Below, in pieces: positions 1 to 6,008 of a DNA stretch of 6,008 bases. Each line of letters begins with the position of its first letter. Positions within the stretch are counted from its first letter, which is position 1. The stretch comes from UBA4416 sp044353195 (GTDB taxonomy: Bacteria > Bacteroidota > Bacteroidia > B-17B0 > Aurantibacillaceae): assembly GCA_044353195.1 (NCBI GenBank), contig JBILCJ010000143.1, forward strand, positions 1 through 6,008, written 5' to 3'. The notes below the pieces were generated by a model that did not search any database, had not been told where the DNA came from, and worked only from the letters and a program-made list of their open reading frames with translations. The translations under genes were made by a program, and so were the position numbers.

Positions 1-100
1 TTACAAAAACAGGGCATTTGACTTTATTATCTCGTGCTAAGTAATTTAATATATGTGATTAGTGATTAAATAGTATTGTAAAATTGTTTTATATTTGATT

Positions 101-1072
101 ATGAAAACGAATACGATACATCATTTAAATACGATTCTAATACTAGTTTCTTGTTTAATTTCTTATGTTATTCCATTCGAATTATTTTTATTTTCTTATG
201 GTATTTTAGGACCACTTCATTATTTAACAGAAATTGGTTGGTTGCACAAAAAGCAATATTTCACAAAGGGAAAATATGATTTTATTTTTTTAATTATCAC
301 CTGTTTGATTTTAGTATATTGGAATTATAATCCGCCTGAAATTAAACATCATGGATGGGTTGCAGACATTATTTTATTGAGTTTGTTAGTGAGTATCGGT
401 TTGGTTTTCATTAAAGATTGGCTCTATCGTTTTATATTAATTTTTATTTCTTTAATTTTTATTTCCGTCGCAAATAATAATAGTTACTATTTTACTTGGA
501 TTGCTATATTTTTACCAACCATTATTCATGTTTTTGTTTTCACTTGGTTGTTTATGATATATGGCGTTTTAAAGGAAAAATCATGGGCTGGTTTGATTTC
601 AATTATAACTCTGATTGGTTGTGGCATATTAATTTTCACATTCCAACCAGCTGGTTTAGGTTATACAGTGAGTAGCTACGTTCAGAATAGTTATGCTATG
701 TTTAGCGAATTAAATTTCAGATTAATCAATACATTTCATTTAGGTAATTTAACCGAAGTTAGTCAAGTATTTACAACTAATATTGGATTTGTGATGATGC
801 GTTTTATCGCTTTTGCTTATACGTATCACTATCTGAACTGGTTTTCTAAAACCTCTGTTATAAAGTGGCATTTAGTGCCAAAAAAAACGTTAATAGTTAC
901 CCTATTGATTTGGTTAATTTCTATTTCGTTGTATATCTACGATTATAATCTTGGATTGAAAGTGCTGTTTTTATTGAGTTTTTTACATGTGTTCTTAGAG
1001 TTCCCTTTAAATATTGTTTCTATAACAGGAATAGGGAAGGAAATTTTTTCATTATCGAAACATAAAAACTAA
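101..1072 (+). CDS. Polytopic membrane protein of unknown function
   Basis: I do not recognise a named family with certainty. From the ATG at 101 the product is 323 aa, with about eight or nine hydrophobic segments by eye (roughly residues 10-35, 60-76, 87-105, 108-125, 130-153, 163-183, 228-248, 263-282 and 286-307), so it should be an inner-membrane protein. A TTG at 95 would add two residues; the ATG is the simpler start. Polar residues lie in or beside hydrophobic segments: H40-Y-L-T-E44 with W47 and H49, H143, H243, W256-H257, and H296 with E300 in HVFLEFPLN. I recall very similar HYLTEI-WLH text in uncharacterised Bacteroidota proteins. The histidine and glutamate pattern would suit a membrane metal site, as in membrane oxygenases, but the HGxxD motif I associate with Brp/Blh carotene dioxygenases is absent, so function is open. 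The gene converges on rluF and overlaps its stop codon. Confidence 0.8.
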   Translation: MKTNTIHHLNTILILVSCLISYVIPFELFLFSYGILGPLHYLTEIGWLHKKQYFTKGKYDFIFLIITCLILVYWNYNPPEIKHHGWVADIILLSLLVSIGLVFIKDWLYRFILIFISLIFISVANNNSYYFTWIAIFLPTIIHVFVFTWLFMIYGVLKEKSWAGLISIITLIGCGILIFTFQPAGLGYTVSSYVQNSYAMFSELNFRLINTFHLGNLTEVSQVFTTNIGFVMMRFIAFAYTYHYLNWFSKTSVIKWHLVPKKTLIVTLLIWLISISLYIYDYNLGLKVLFLLSFLHVFLEFPLNIVSITGIGKEIFSLSKHKN

Positions 1073-1737
1073 ATCTTAAATTCTCTGAATTCTCCAGGAT
1101 TTAATTGGTGTAAACTGATTGAATCAATTCGTACTCGAATTAATCTTGCTACTAAATATCCAAGCGCTTTGCACATCCTTCTAATTTGCCTATTTTTACC
1201 TTCCTTTAAAATAATTTTAAATTCAAATTCTGTAAGTTGTTCAATAAAGCAGGGTTGAGTTTTGCAAATAATAATATCTACACCAGCTCCCATTAATGCG
1301 ATAAATTCATTTGTTATAGGTTTATTTACTGTTACAATATATTCTTTTTCTTTTTCTTTAAACGGACTAGATAAACTCTGAATATATTTCCCGTCGTTTG
1401 AAAGGATGAGTAATCCTTCTGACTCTTTATCAAGCCTACCGGCAAACCCTAAATGTTTATCAAATGTAAATACAGTCGTTAAGTTATTAGCAATTTCTTT
1501 GTTATGCGTTGTTTCAATGCCTCGAGGTTTATAAAAAGCTATATAAGTAAATGGCGTGTTGGGTTTTAATAATTTGCCATCAAAATAGATTTCAGAGGTT
1601 GCATCAAATTCGCTGTTTTCAGTAATTAGAATGCCGTTTACAATTAATTTTCTTTGCTCAATCGCCCTAATAGCTTCTTTATTTGTAAAGCCCAGACTAT
1701 GAACTAAATAATATTTTATGTTTAATCGAAAACTCAT
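1069..1737 (-). CDS. rluF: 23S rRNA pseudouridine synthase, RluF type
   Basis: This 222-aa protein belongs to the RsuA/RluB/E/F family, which isomerises uridine to pseudouridine in rRNA. An S4 RNA-binding domain occupies about residues 2-55. The catalytic domain follows, with GRLDKESEGLL at 100-110, where D103 is the catalytic aspartate, and the family motif NRQIRRM at 182-188. The stretch EYIVTVNKPITNEF (132-145) followed by MGAG (149-152) closely matches what I recall of Escherichia coli RluF, which modifies U2604 of 23S rRNA and also tRNA-Tyr. That supports RluF over RluB or RluE; the tRNA activity cannot be inferred here. It is shorter than E. coli RluF (about 290 aa) and ends near the conserved GEFRE, so it lacks the long C-terminal tail. 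The start is the only in-frame ATG near the S4 domain. No clear promoter is seen upstream. Confidence 0.92.
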   Translation of the reverse strand: MSFRLNIKYYLVHSLGFTNKEAIRAIEQRKLIVNGILITENSEFDATSEIYFDGKLLKPNTPFTYIAFYKPRGIETTHNKEIANNLTTVFTFDKHLGFAGRLDKESEGLLILSNDGKYIQSLSSPFKEKEKEYIVTVNKPITNEFIALMGAGVDIIICKTQPCFIEQLTEFEFKIILKEGKNRQIRRMCKALGYLVARLIRVRIDSISLHQLNPGEFREFKI

Positions 1738-1779
1738 TCAGTACAATAATAAGTTTTTTATTTTTTATGGTGTAAAAAT

Positions 1780-1795
1780 TACCTAAAATTAGGTA
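1780..1795. repeat. 16-bp inverted repeat, candidate operator upstream of wbpD
   Basis: The sequence reads TACCTAA-AA-TTAGGTA, two perfect 7-bp arms around a 2-bp centre, in the divergent rluF/wbpD intergenic region. Its centre lies 20 bp upstream of the centre of the promoter-like box at 1804-1811, so it would cover the -33 region of a wbpD promoter. The symmetry and position suit a binding site for a dimeric regulator. That role is inference; an AT-rich palindrome of this length can arise by chance. Confidence 0.45.
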
Positions 1796-1803
1796 GATTT
1801 TGT

Positions 1804-1811
1804 TAAGTTTG
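1804..1811 (+). promoter_or_regulatory. Candidate -7 promoter box for the wbpD-wbpB genes
   Basis: TAAGTTTG matches the Bacteroidota -7 consensus TAnnTTTG exactly and ends 16 bp before the wbpD ATG. A transcription start a few bases downstream would leave a leader of about a dozen bases. I see no TTTG or TTG at the usual 17-23 bp upstream; an inverted repeat occupies that position instead. This could mean a weak or factor-dependent promoter. Confidence 0.5.
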
Positions 1812-1827
1812 TGGTTCTAAACTAATT

Positions 1828-2406
1828 ATGGAAAAACAATATTTCGCGCATAGTTCTGCTTTTATAGATGAAGGATGTGATATTGGAAAAGGAACAAAAA
1901 TATGGCACTTTAGCCATATAATGAATAATTGTACTTTAGGTGAAAACTGTAACATTGGACAGAATGTTGTTGTGTCGCCTGAAGTTGTGTTAGGTAAGAA
2001 TGTTAAAGTTCAAAATAATGTGTCTATTTATACGGGTGTTATGTGTGCCGACGATGTTTTTTTAGGCCCTTCGATGGTTTTCACAAATGTTATTAATCCT
2101 AGAAGTGCAGTAAACAGAAAGTCAGAATACGCTAAAACATTTGTTGGGAAAGGCGCGAGTATTGGGGCCAACGCAACGATTGTTTGCGGTCACGATATAG
2201 GTGAATATGCATTTATTGGGGCAGGTGCCGTTGTTACAAAAACTGTTCCTGCATTTGCATTGGTTGTTGGAAATCCATCTAAGCAAATAGGTTGGATGAG
2301 TGAATTTGGTCACCGTTTAGAATTTAATAAAGACGGGAAAGCAACCTGTCAAGAAAGTGGTCAGGTCTATCAATTAGAAAATAATTTAGTAAAAAGAATT
2401 TCATAA
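1828..2406 (+). CDS. wbpD: UDP-2-acetamido-3-amino-2,3-dideoxy-glucuronate N-acetyltransferase, WbpD/WlbB type
   Basis: This 192-aa left-handed beta-helix acetyltransferase is expected to transfer acetyl from acetyl-CoA to the 3-amino group of UDP-GlcNAc3NA, giving UDP-GlcNAc3NAcA in the cytoplasm. Hexapeptide repeats run from about residue 12 to 150, for example IGKGTKIW (19-26), LGENCNIGQNVVVS (37-50), IGANATIVCGHDIGEYAFIG (112-131) and the closing VVGNPSKQIGWM (146-157). WHFSHI (26-31) and FTNVINPRSAVNRKSEY (85-101) are hallmarks of this subfamily as I know it. Length matches Pseudomonas WbpD (about 190 aa). The C-terminal tail (158-192) contains ATCQESGQVY, also usual in this group. wbpB follows after 6 bp, so the two are almost surely cotranscribed, and this context supports the 3-amino sugar substrate over other hexapeptide acetyltransferase substrates. 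No Shine-Dalgarno sequence precedes the ATG. Confidence 0.9.
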   Translation: MEKQYFAHSSAFIDEGCDIGKGTKIWHFSHIMNNCTLGENCNIGQNVVVSPEVVLGKNVKVQNNVSIYTGVMCADDVFLGPSMVFTNVINPRSAVNRKSEYAKTFVGKGASIGANATIVCGHDIGEYAFIGAGAVVTKTVPAFALVVGNPSKQIGWMSEFGHRLEFNKDGKATCQESGQVYQLENNLVKRIS

Positions 2407-2412
2407 TATAAC

Positions 2413-3447
2413 ATGATGAAAATAAAGTTTGGTGTAGTTGGACAAGGGCATATTGGTAAACGACATGCTGAAATGATCAGACGCAATCCTAATTGCGAAC
2501 TAGTAGCGGTGTGCGATGTCATGCCTAAAGAAAAATTAGGACTAGAAACATTAACCGAAAAATTTTATAATTCGATTGATGATTTGTTATCTAATCATCC
2601 AGATATTGAAGTATTAAATGTGTGTACTCCAAATGGAACGCATGCAGAACATGCATTGAAAGCTCTTGAATTAAACAAGCATGTGGTTGTTGAAAAACCT
2701 ATGGCTCTGAGTAAAGCTGATTGTGAAAAAGTTATTTATACTGCTTTATCGCATAGTAAAACGGTTTTTTGCGTCATGCAAAATAGATATTCGCCACCAA
2801 GTGTTTGGTTAAAAGAAATTATTACCAATAATACGCTTGGTGAAATTTATATGGTACAATTAAATTGTTATTGGAACCGAGATGAACGCTATTACAAACC
2901 AGGTAATTGGAAAGGTACTCAGAATTTAGATGGAGGAACTTTATTTACCCAATTTAGTCATTGGATTGATATCATGTATTGGCTATTTGGTGATATTAAA
3001 AACATACAAGCAAAATTTGCAGATTTTAATCATCAAACACTTACAGATTTTGAAGACAGTGGTTTTGTTAGTTTCGATTTCATCAATGGCGGAATGGGAA
3101 GTATTAATTATTCAACGGCTGTTTGGGATAAAAATTTAGAATCTTCGTTAACAATAATTGGTAGTAAAGGAAGTATTAAAGTTGGCGGACAATATATGGA
3201 CCAAGTTGATGTATGCAATATTAAAGATTATATCATGCCTGTATTAGATGCAACTAATCCTGCAAATGATTATGGTGCTTATAAAGGCTCAGCCAACAAT
3301 CATCATAATGTTATCGAAAATGTTGTAGATACAATTAAAGGAACAAATAAAATTACGACTAATGCCTTAGAAGGTCTAAAAGTTGTGGATATTATAGAAC
3401 GTATTTACGCATTAAGACCTAATCAATTAATTAATAAGAAAAAATAA
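2413..3447 (+). CDS. wbpB: UDP-N-acetylglucosaminuronate 3-dehydrogenase, WbpB/WlbA type (Gfo/Idh/MocA)
   Basis: This 344-aa Gfo/Idh/MocA oxidoreductase is predicted to oxidise C3 of UDP-GlcNAcA to the 3-keto sugar with NAD+. Characterised WbpB/WlbA enzymes regenerate NAD+ using 2-oxoglutarate. The N-terminal Rossmann fold shows GVVGQGHIGKRH (7-18; glycines G10, G12, G15), an acidic cofactor-binding end of strand 2 near D35, CTPNGTHAEHA (71-81) and the family EKP motif at 94-96, whose K95 is the expected active-site lysine. The C-terminal domain carries GGTLFTQFSHWIDIMYW (174-190), with H183 and D186 in the usual catalytic helix. Two adjacent ATG codons (2413 and 2416) could start it; either keeps the fold. 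The 6-bp gap after wbpD points to translational coupling. The specific substrate is inferred from the wbpD and wbpA neighbours; without them only 'Gfo/Idh/MocA oxidoreductase' would be safe. Confidence 0.88.
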   Translation: MMKIKFGVVGQGHIGKRHAEMIRRNPNCELVAVCDVMPKEKLGLETLTEKFYNSIDDLLSNHPDIEVLNVCTPNGTHAEHALKALELNKHVVVEKPMALSKADCEKVIYTALSHSKTVFCVMQNRYSPPSVWLKEIITNNTLGEIYMVQLNCYWNRDERYYKPGNWKGTQNLDGGTLFTQFSHWIDIMYWLFGDIKNIQAKFADFNHQTLTDFEDSGFVSFDFINGGMGSINYSTAVWDKNLESSLTIIGSKGSIKVGGQYMDQVDVCNIKDYIMPVLDATNPANDYGAYKGSANNHHNVIENVVDTIKGTNKITTNALEGLKVVDIIERIYALRPNQLINKKK

Positions 3448-3456
3448 AGAACACGA

Positions 3457-3490
3457 TTTGCTAGAAAAGAATATTGATTTTCTAGCTTTG
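3457..3490 (+). promoter_or_regulatory. Candidate internal promoter for wbpA-queE
   Basis: TTTG at 3457-3460 and TAGCTTTG at 3483-3490 are separated by 22 bp, which fits the Bacteroidota promoter pattern TTTG-N17-23-TAnnTTTG. The box ends 47 bp before the wbpA ATG, giving a predicted leader of about 40-45 bases. This is the best two-part promoter match I found in the window. It suggests wbpA can be transcribed independently of wbpD-wbpB. Confidence 0.5.
3460..3486 (+). repeat. 9-bp stem-loop between wbpB and wbpA
   Basis: Arms GCTAGAAAA (3460-3468) and TTTTCTAGC (3478-3486) are perfectly complementary around a 9-base loop. The stem starts 13 bases after the wbpB stop codon. Read as RNA it could end or protect the wbpB transcript, but it is AT-rich and followed by only three T before a G, so it is a poor intrinsic terminator. 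Read as DNA, it fills the spacer of the candidate wbpA promoter and overlaps the first half of its -7 box, so it could be an operator. Confidence 0.5.
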
Positions 3491-3537
3491 ACCTAATTTA
3501 ATTTTTAAAGATACGATAGACAAAAAATAATATTCAG

Positions 3538-4830
3538 ATGGGAATTTATAAAGATATTATAGAGAAAAAAGCAACGATTGCAGTAATTGGATTAGGCTAT
3601 GTTGGTTTACCAATTGCATTAGCATTTGCTAAAAAAGTAAAAGTTATTGGATTTGATATCAATGCAGAGCGTGTTGATTTGATGAAGAAAGGCATTGATC
3701 CAAGTAACGAGCTTACAAAAGCAGATTTTGAAAAATCAGATATTGTATTTACTCACAAATTAGAAGATTTAAAAAAAGCACGTTTTTTTATTGTGGCTGT
3801 TCCAACTCCTATTGATGAGCATAATTTACCAAACTTAAAACCATTAGTTGGTGCCTCTACAATGGTTGGGAAAATATTGAAAAAAGGAGATTACGTTGTT
3901 TATGAATCAACCGTTTATCCTGGTTGTACAGAGGAGGATTGTATCCCAGTTTTAGAAAAAGAATCTAAATTGAAATTTGTAAAAGATTTTAAAATTGGAT
4001 ATTCGCCAGAGCGCATTAATCCAGGTGATAAGGAGCATACCATTACTAAAATTTTGAAAATTGTTTCTGGATGCGATGCAGAGAGTTTAGATAACATCGC
4101 TAAGGTTTATGAAATTATTGTAGAGCCAGGAACACATCGTGCACCAAGTATTAAAGTAGCAGAGGCTGCTAAAATAATTGAAAACACGCAACGTGATGTA
4201 AATATTTCGTTAATGAATGAGTTGTCAATCATTTTTAATAAAATGAATATCAATACCTATGACGTCTTAGAGGCAGCAGGAACAAAATGGAATTTCTTAA
4301 ATTTCTTTCCTGGTTTAGTTGGTGGACATTGTATTGGTGTTGATCCTTACTATTTAACACATAAGGCTGAATCGTTAGGATATCATGCTAGAGTAATTAA
4401 TAGTGGCCGTTACGTTAATGATAGCATGGGCTTTTATGTTGCAAAAACGTGTGTGAAAAAAATTATTGCTGCAGGTAAAAATAGTTCAAAGTCTAAAGTA
4501 TTAATTATGGGTGCCACATTCAAAGAGGATGTGAGCGATATTCGTAATAGTAAAGTGGCCGATATTGTCAAAGAATTAAAATCATTTGGTGTAAAGGTTG
4601 AAATTGTTGATCCACATGCCGACAGTGCAGAATTAAAACACGAATACGGTTTCGGATTAAATAAATTAGCGAAAGGATATGACGGTGTGATTGTAGCGGT
4701 TAATCATCAGGAATATAAAAGTTTAGATGAGAAGTTCTTTAAATCTATTTTGGCTCCAAAAGGAGTATTGGTTGATATTAAAGGAATGTACCGAAATAAG
4801 ATAAAAGGAATAACCTACTGGAGTTTATAA
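3538..4830 (+). CDS. wbpA: UDP-N-acetylglucosamine 6-dehydrogenase, WbpA/TviB-like nucleotide-sugar dehydrogenase
   Basis: This 430-aa enzyme of the UDP-glucose/GDP-mannose dehydrogenase family is predicted to oxidise C6 of UDP-GlcNAc to UDP-GlcNAcA with two NAD+, the first step of the pathway served by wbpB and wbpD. The N-terminal Rossmann domain has IGLGYVGLP (17-25) and the cofactor-binding D40 in GFDIN. ESTVYPG (123-129) and YSPERINPGD (155-164) are family motifs. The middle helix has AAKIIEN (210-216), with K212 and N216 as expected catalytic residues. The thiol motif GGHCIGVDPYYL (262-273) supplies the nucleophile C265 and D269. The C-terminal domain carries GATFKEDVSDIRNSK (325-339). 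Length matches WbpA and TviB (about 425-436 aa). A UDP-GalNAc substrate (WbpO/TviB-like) is the main alternative; the neighbours favour UDP-GlcNAc. It is separated from wbpB by 90 bp containing a hairpin and promoter-like boxes. Confidence 0.92.
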   Translation: MGIYKDIIEKKATIAVIGLGYVGLPIALAFAKKVKVIGFDINAERVDLMKKGIDPSNELTKADFEKSDIVFTHKLEDLKKARFFIVAVPTPIDEHNLPNLKPLVGASTMVGKILKKGDYVVYESTVYPGCTEEDCIPVLEKESKLKFVKDFKIGYSPERINPGDKEHTITKILKIVSGCDAESLDNIAKVYEIIVEPGTHRAPSIKVAEAAKIIENTQRDVNISLMNELSIIFNKMNINTYDVLEAAGTKWNFLNFFPGLVGGHCIGVDPYYLTHKAESLGYHARVINSGRYVNDSMGFYVAKTCVKKIIAAGKNSSKSKVLIMGATFKEDVSDIRNSKVADIVKELKSFGVKVEIVDPHADSAELKHEYGFGLNKLAKGYDGVIVAVNHQEYKSLDEKFFKSILAPKGVLVDIKGMYRNKIKGITYWSL

Positions 4831-4850
4831 AAAACTAAATTAAAAAAACA

Positions 4851-5504
4851 TTGAATTATAAATTAAGTGGGTTATCTCCAGACAAAAAAACTCTTTTAGA
4901 TGAAGGGAAATTACTTCCTTTAATGGAAGAATTTTACACCATACAGGGTGAAGGATTTAATACAGGAAAAGCGTCTTATTTTATTAGAATTGGAGGTTGT
5001 GATGTTGGTTGCCATTGGTGTGACGTGAAAGAAAGTTGGGATGCTAGCATCCATCCATTAACGCCAACCGAACTCATTGTTGATCATGTCATGGATAGTA
5101 AAACGCCCGCAGTGGTTGTTACTGGTGGAGAACCTTTAATTTATAATCTCACACATTTAACTACTCTTTTGAAAAAACAACAGATAAAAACCTACATCGA
5201 AACGTCGGGGGCTTATTCGTTAAGTGGTGATTGGGATTGGATTTGTTTATCTCCAAAAAAAACAATGTTACCAAAACAAGAAAATTATTTGGCTGCTCAT
5301 GAATTGAAAATAATTGTTTTTAATAAACACGATTTTATTTGGGCTGAAGAACAAGCAAATCAAGTAAGTAAAGATTGTTACTTGTATTTGCAACCCGAGT
5401 GGAGTAAGCGCCATGAGATTACACCGCTCATTGTCGAATACGTTAAACAACATCCTCGTTGGATGATTTCTTTGCAAACGCATAAATATATTGATATTCC
5501 TTAA
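4851..5504 (+). CDS. queE: 7-carboxy-7-deazaguanine synthase, radical SAM (QueE)
   Basis: QueE converts 6-carboxy-tetrahydropterin to 7-carboxy-7-deazaguanine, a step in making preQ0 and then queuosine for tRNA. The 217-aa protein has FYTIQGEGFNTGK (28-40), the radical SAM cluster motif CDVGCHWC (CX3CX2C; C50, C54, C57) and TGGEP (91-95) for SAM binding. WDWICLSPKK (128-137), LQPEWSKR (180-187) and the C-terminal SLQTHKY (207-213) match what I recall of Bacteroidota QueE. The start is set at TTG 4851: the only in-frame ATG nearby (4923, M25) would remove the N-terminal segment present in homologues, and an in-frame stop at 4836-4838 bars a much longer form. It follows wbpA by 20 bp with no promoter-like box between, so it is probably read through from wbpA. 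No other queuosine gene is in the window. Confidence 0.94.
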   Translation: MNYKLSGLSPDKKTLLDEGKLLPLMEEFYTIQGEGFNTGKASYFIRIGGCDVGCHWCDVKESWDASIHPLTPTELIVDHVMDSKTPAVVVTGGEPLIYNLTHLTTLLKKQQIKTYIETSGAYSLSGDWDWICLSPKKTMLPKQENYLAAHELKIIVFNKHDFIWAEEQANQVSKDCYLYLQPEWSKRHEITPLIVEYVKQHPRWMISLQTHKYIDIP

Positions 5505-5529
5505 TCTTGATTAAAAAAATTATTTAATC
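5501..5529. terminator. Weak AT-only stem-loops between convergent queE and DUF3108 gene
   Basis: TTAATC (5501-5506), GATTAA (5509-5514) and TTAATC (5524-5529) allow two mutually exclusive hairpins. The larger pairs GATTAAA (5509-5515) with TTTAATC (5523-5529) around a 7-base loop. An A7 run at 5513-5519 would be a U-tract on the minus transcript, but it lies inside the hairpin, not after it. This is the only candidate termination structure between the two genes and it is not a classic one. Confidence 0.25.
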
Positions 5530-6008
5530 TCAGATGTTGGATTCGCTAAATTCTTCGCAGCAACAATATCCAATTTAATTGATCCAACCATTAATTTTGC
5601 TTCGGCGCGCAATGGAACATGGTTTTTGTCGTCAGTTAGCCAAACATTTAAATCATCTTCACGTTTAAAAATTCTGCCTTTTTGAACAATTGGTCTGAAC
5701 TTCACACATCTAAATGTTCCGATATCACAGGTTATGGTTTCTTTACCGATGTATCTAATTTTTAATGGCCAAATTTCTTTATCTACAATGCTATTGATTG
5801 TAAATACATCACCTTCTTTTGCGTTTGATAAATTTAAATTTCTTGCAGAATAAAAAGCGGAAATCATATCTTGCGTTCCTTCAGGAATGTCAATTTTTTC
5901 ACCATTTCCAACATCCACTTTATGTGTGTAATGATTGAAACTGTAATCTTGATTTGTGATATAACCACCTTCGTTTACTCTTCTTACAAACATCCATGGC
6001 AATAATGC
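5520..6008 (-). CDS. DUF3108-type protein, N-terminus beyond the window
   Basis: The last 162 residues of a protein whose frame stays open to the right edge. A TTG at 6000-6002 is not needed as a start, because two further sense codons (Ala, Leu) precede it before the edge. The stretch DIGTFRCVKFRPIVQKGRIF, then DDLNVWLTDDKNHVPLRAEAKLMVGSIKLDI, is what I associate with the DUF3108 family, Bacteroidota proteins predicted to be exported and rich in beta-strand; function is unknown. Membrane segments are absent from the visible part, and any signal peptide would lie in the missing N-terminus. The C-terminus is intact, ending shortly after the conserved domain. It converges on queE with a 15-bp gap. 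Confidence 0.8.
   Translation of the reverse strand, partial: ALLPWMFVRRVNEGGYITNQDYSFNHYTHKVDVGNGEKIDIPEGTQDMISAFYSARNLNLSNAKEGDVFTINSIVDKEIWPLKIRYIGKETITCDIGTFRCVKFRPIVQKGRIFKREDDLNVWLTDDKNHVPLRAEAKLMVGSIKLDIVAAKNLANPTSEIK

Noticed and set aside
3..44. Possible C-terminal tail of an upstream plus-strand gene (TKTGHLTLLSRAK, stop TAA at 42-44)
   Set aside because: Only 13 residues are visible, a second plus frame is also open to its own stop at 38-40, and I cannot identify either. I see nothing else supportable in 1-94.
1744..1751. TATTATTG on the minus strand as an rluF promoter box
   Set aside because: One mismatch to TAnnTTTG, only 6 bp from the rluF start codon and no -33 partner; not better than chance in this composition.
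2122..2313. 63-aa minus-strand open frame inside wbpD
   Set aside because: It lies wholly within a well-supported acetyltransferase gene, has a cysteine-rich low-information product and resembles no family; it is a shadow frame.
2930..3139. 69-aa plus-strand open frame inside wbpB
   Set aside because: Overlaps the conserved GGTLFTQFSHW helix of wbpB in another frame; the apparent hydrophobicity is an artefact of AT-rich codons.
3460..3486. Strong rho-independent terminator after wbpB
   Set aside because: The stem is mostly A-T and is followed by TTTGACC, not a U-tract; it is listed as a stem-loop only.
5268..5483. 71-aa minus-strand open frame inside queE
   Set aside because: Fully antisense to conserved QueE sequence, with no recognisable motif.

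Overview
The window looks like a piece of an AT-rich Bacteroidota chromosome, most likely Flavobacteriales or a near relative. The reasons are the low GC, the absence of Shine-Dalgarno sequences before the genes, promoter-like sequences of the Bacteroidota type (TAnnTTTG, one with an upstream TTTG), and proteins that read like Bacteroidota family members. The assignment rests on recollection of these families, not on a database search.

Layout. A polytopic membrane protein of unknown function (101-1072, +) converges on a 23S rRNA pseudouridine synthase of the RluF type (1069-1737, -), and their stop codons overlap. A 90-bp divergent intergenic region (1738-1827) holds a 16-bp inverted repeat and a promoter-like box. 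It leads into a plus-strand block: an N-acetyltransferase (wbpD-like, 1828-2406), a Gfo/Idh/MocA dehydrogenase (wbpB-like, 2413-3447), a nucleotide-sugar 6-dehydrogenase (wbpA-like, 3538-4830) and 7-carboxy-7-deazaguanine synthase (queE, 4851-5504, TTG start). A DUF3108-type protein (5520-6008, -) converges on queE and runs off the right edge.

How the genes work together. wbpA, wbpB and wbpD products catalyse three of the four steps from UDP-GlcNAc to UDP-2,3-diacetamido-2,3-dideoxy-glucuronic acid, a precursor of surface polysaccharide: C6 oxidation, C3 oxidation and N-acetylation of the 3-amino group. The PLP aminotransferase that belongs between WbpB and WbpD (WbpE), the optional 2-epimerase (WbpI) and all glycosyltransferases are absent here, so the pathway must be completed elsewhere. 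The three genes sit among housekeeping RNA-modification genes (rluF, queE) and not in a visible O-antigen cluster. queE follows wbpA by only 20 bp and may share its transcript.

I see no mobile element, CRISPR array, tRNA, rRNA or phage gene, and no clear evidence of a new multi-gene system. The least explained items are the histidine-bearing membrane protein at the left, and the two intergenic regions where inverted repeats coincide with promoter-like boxes.
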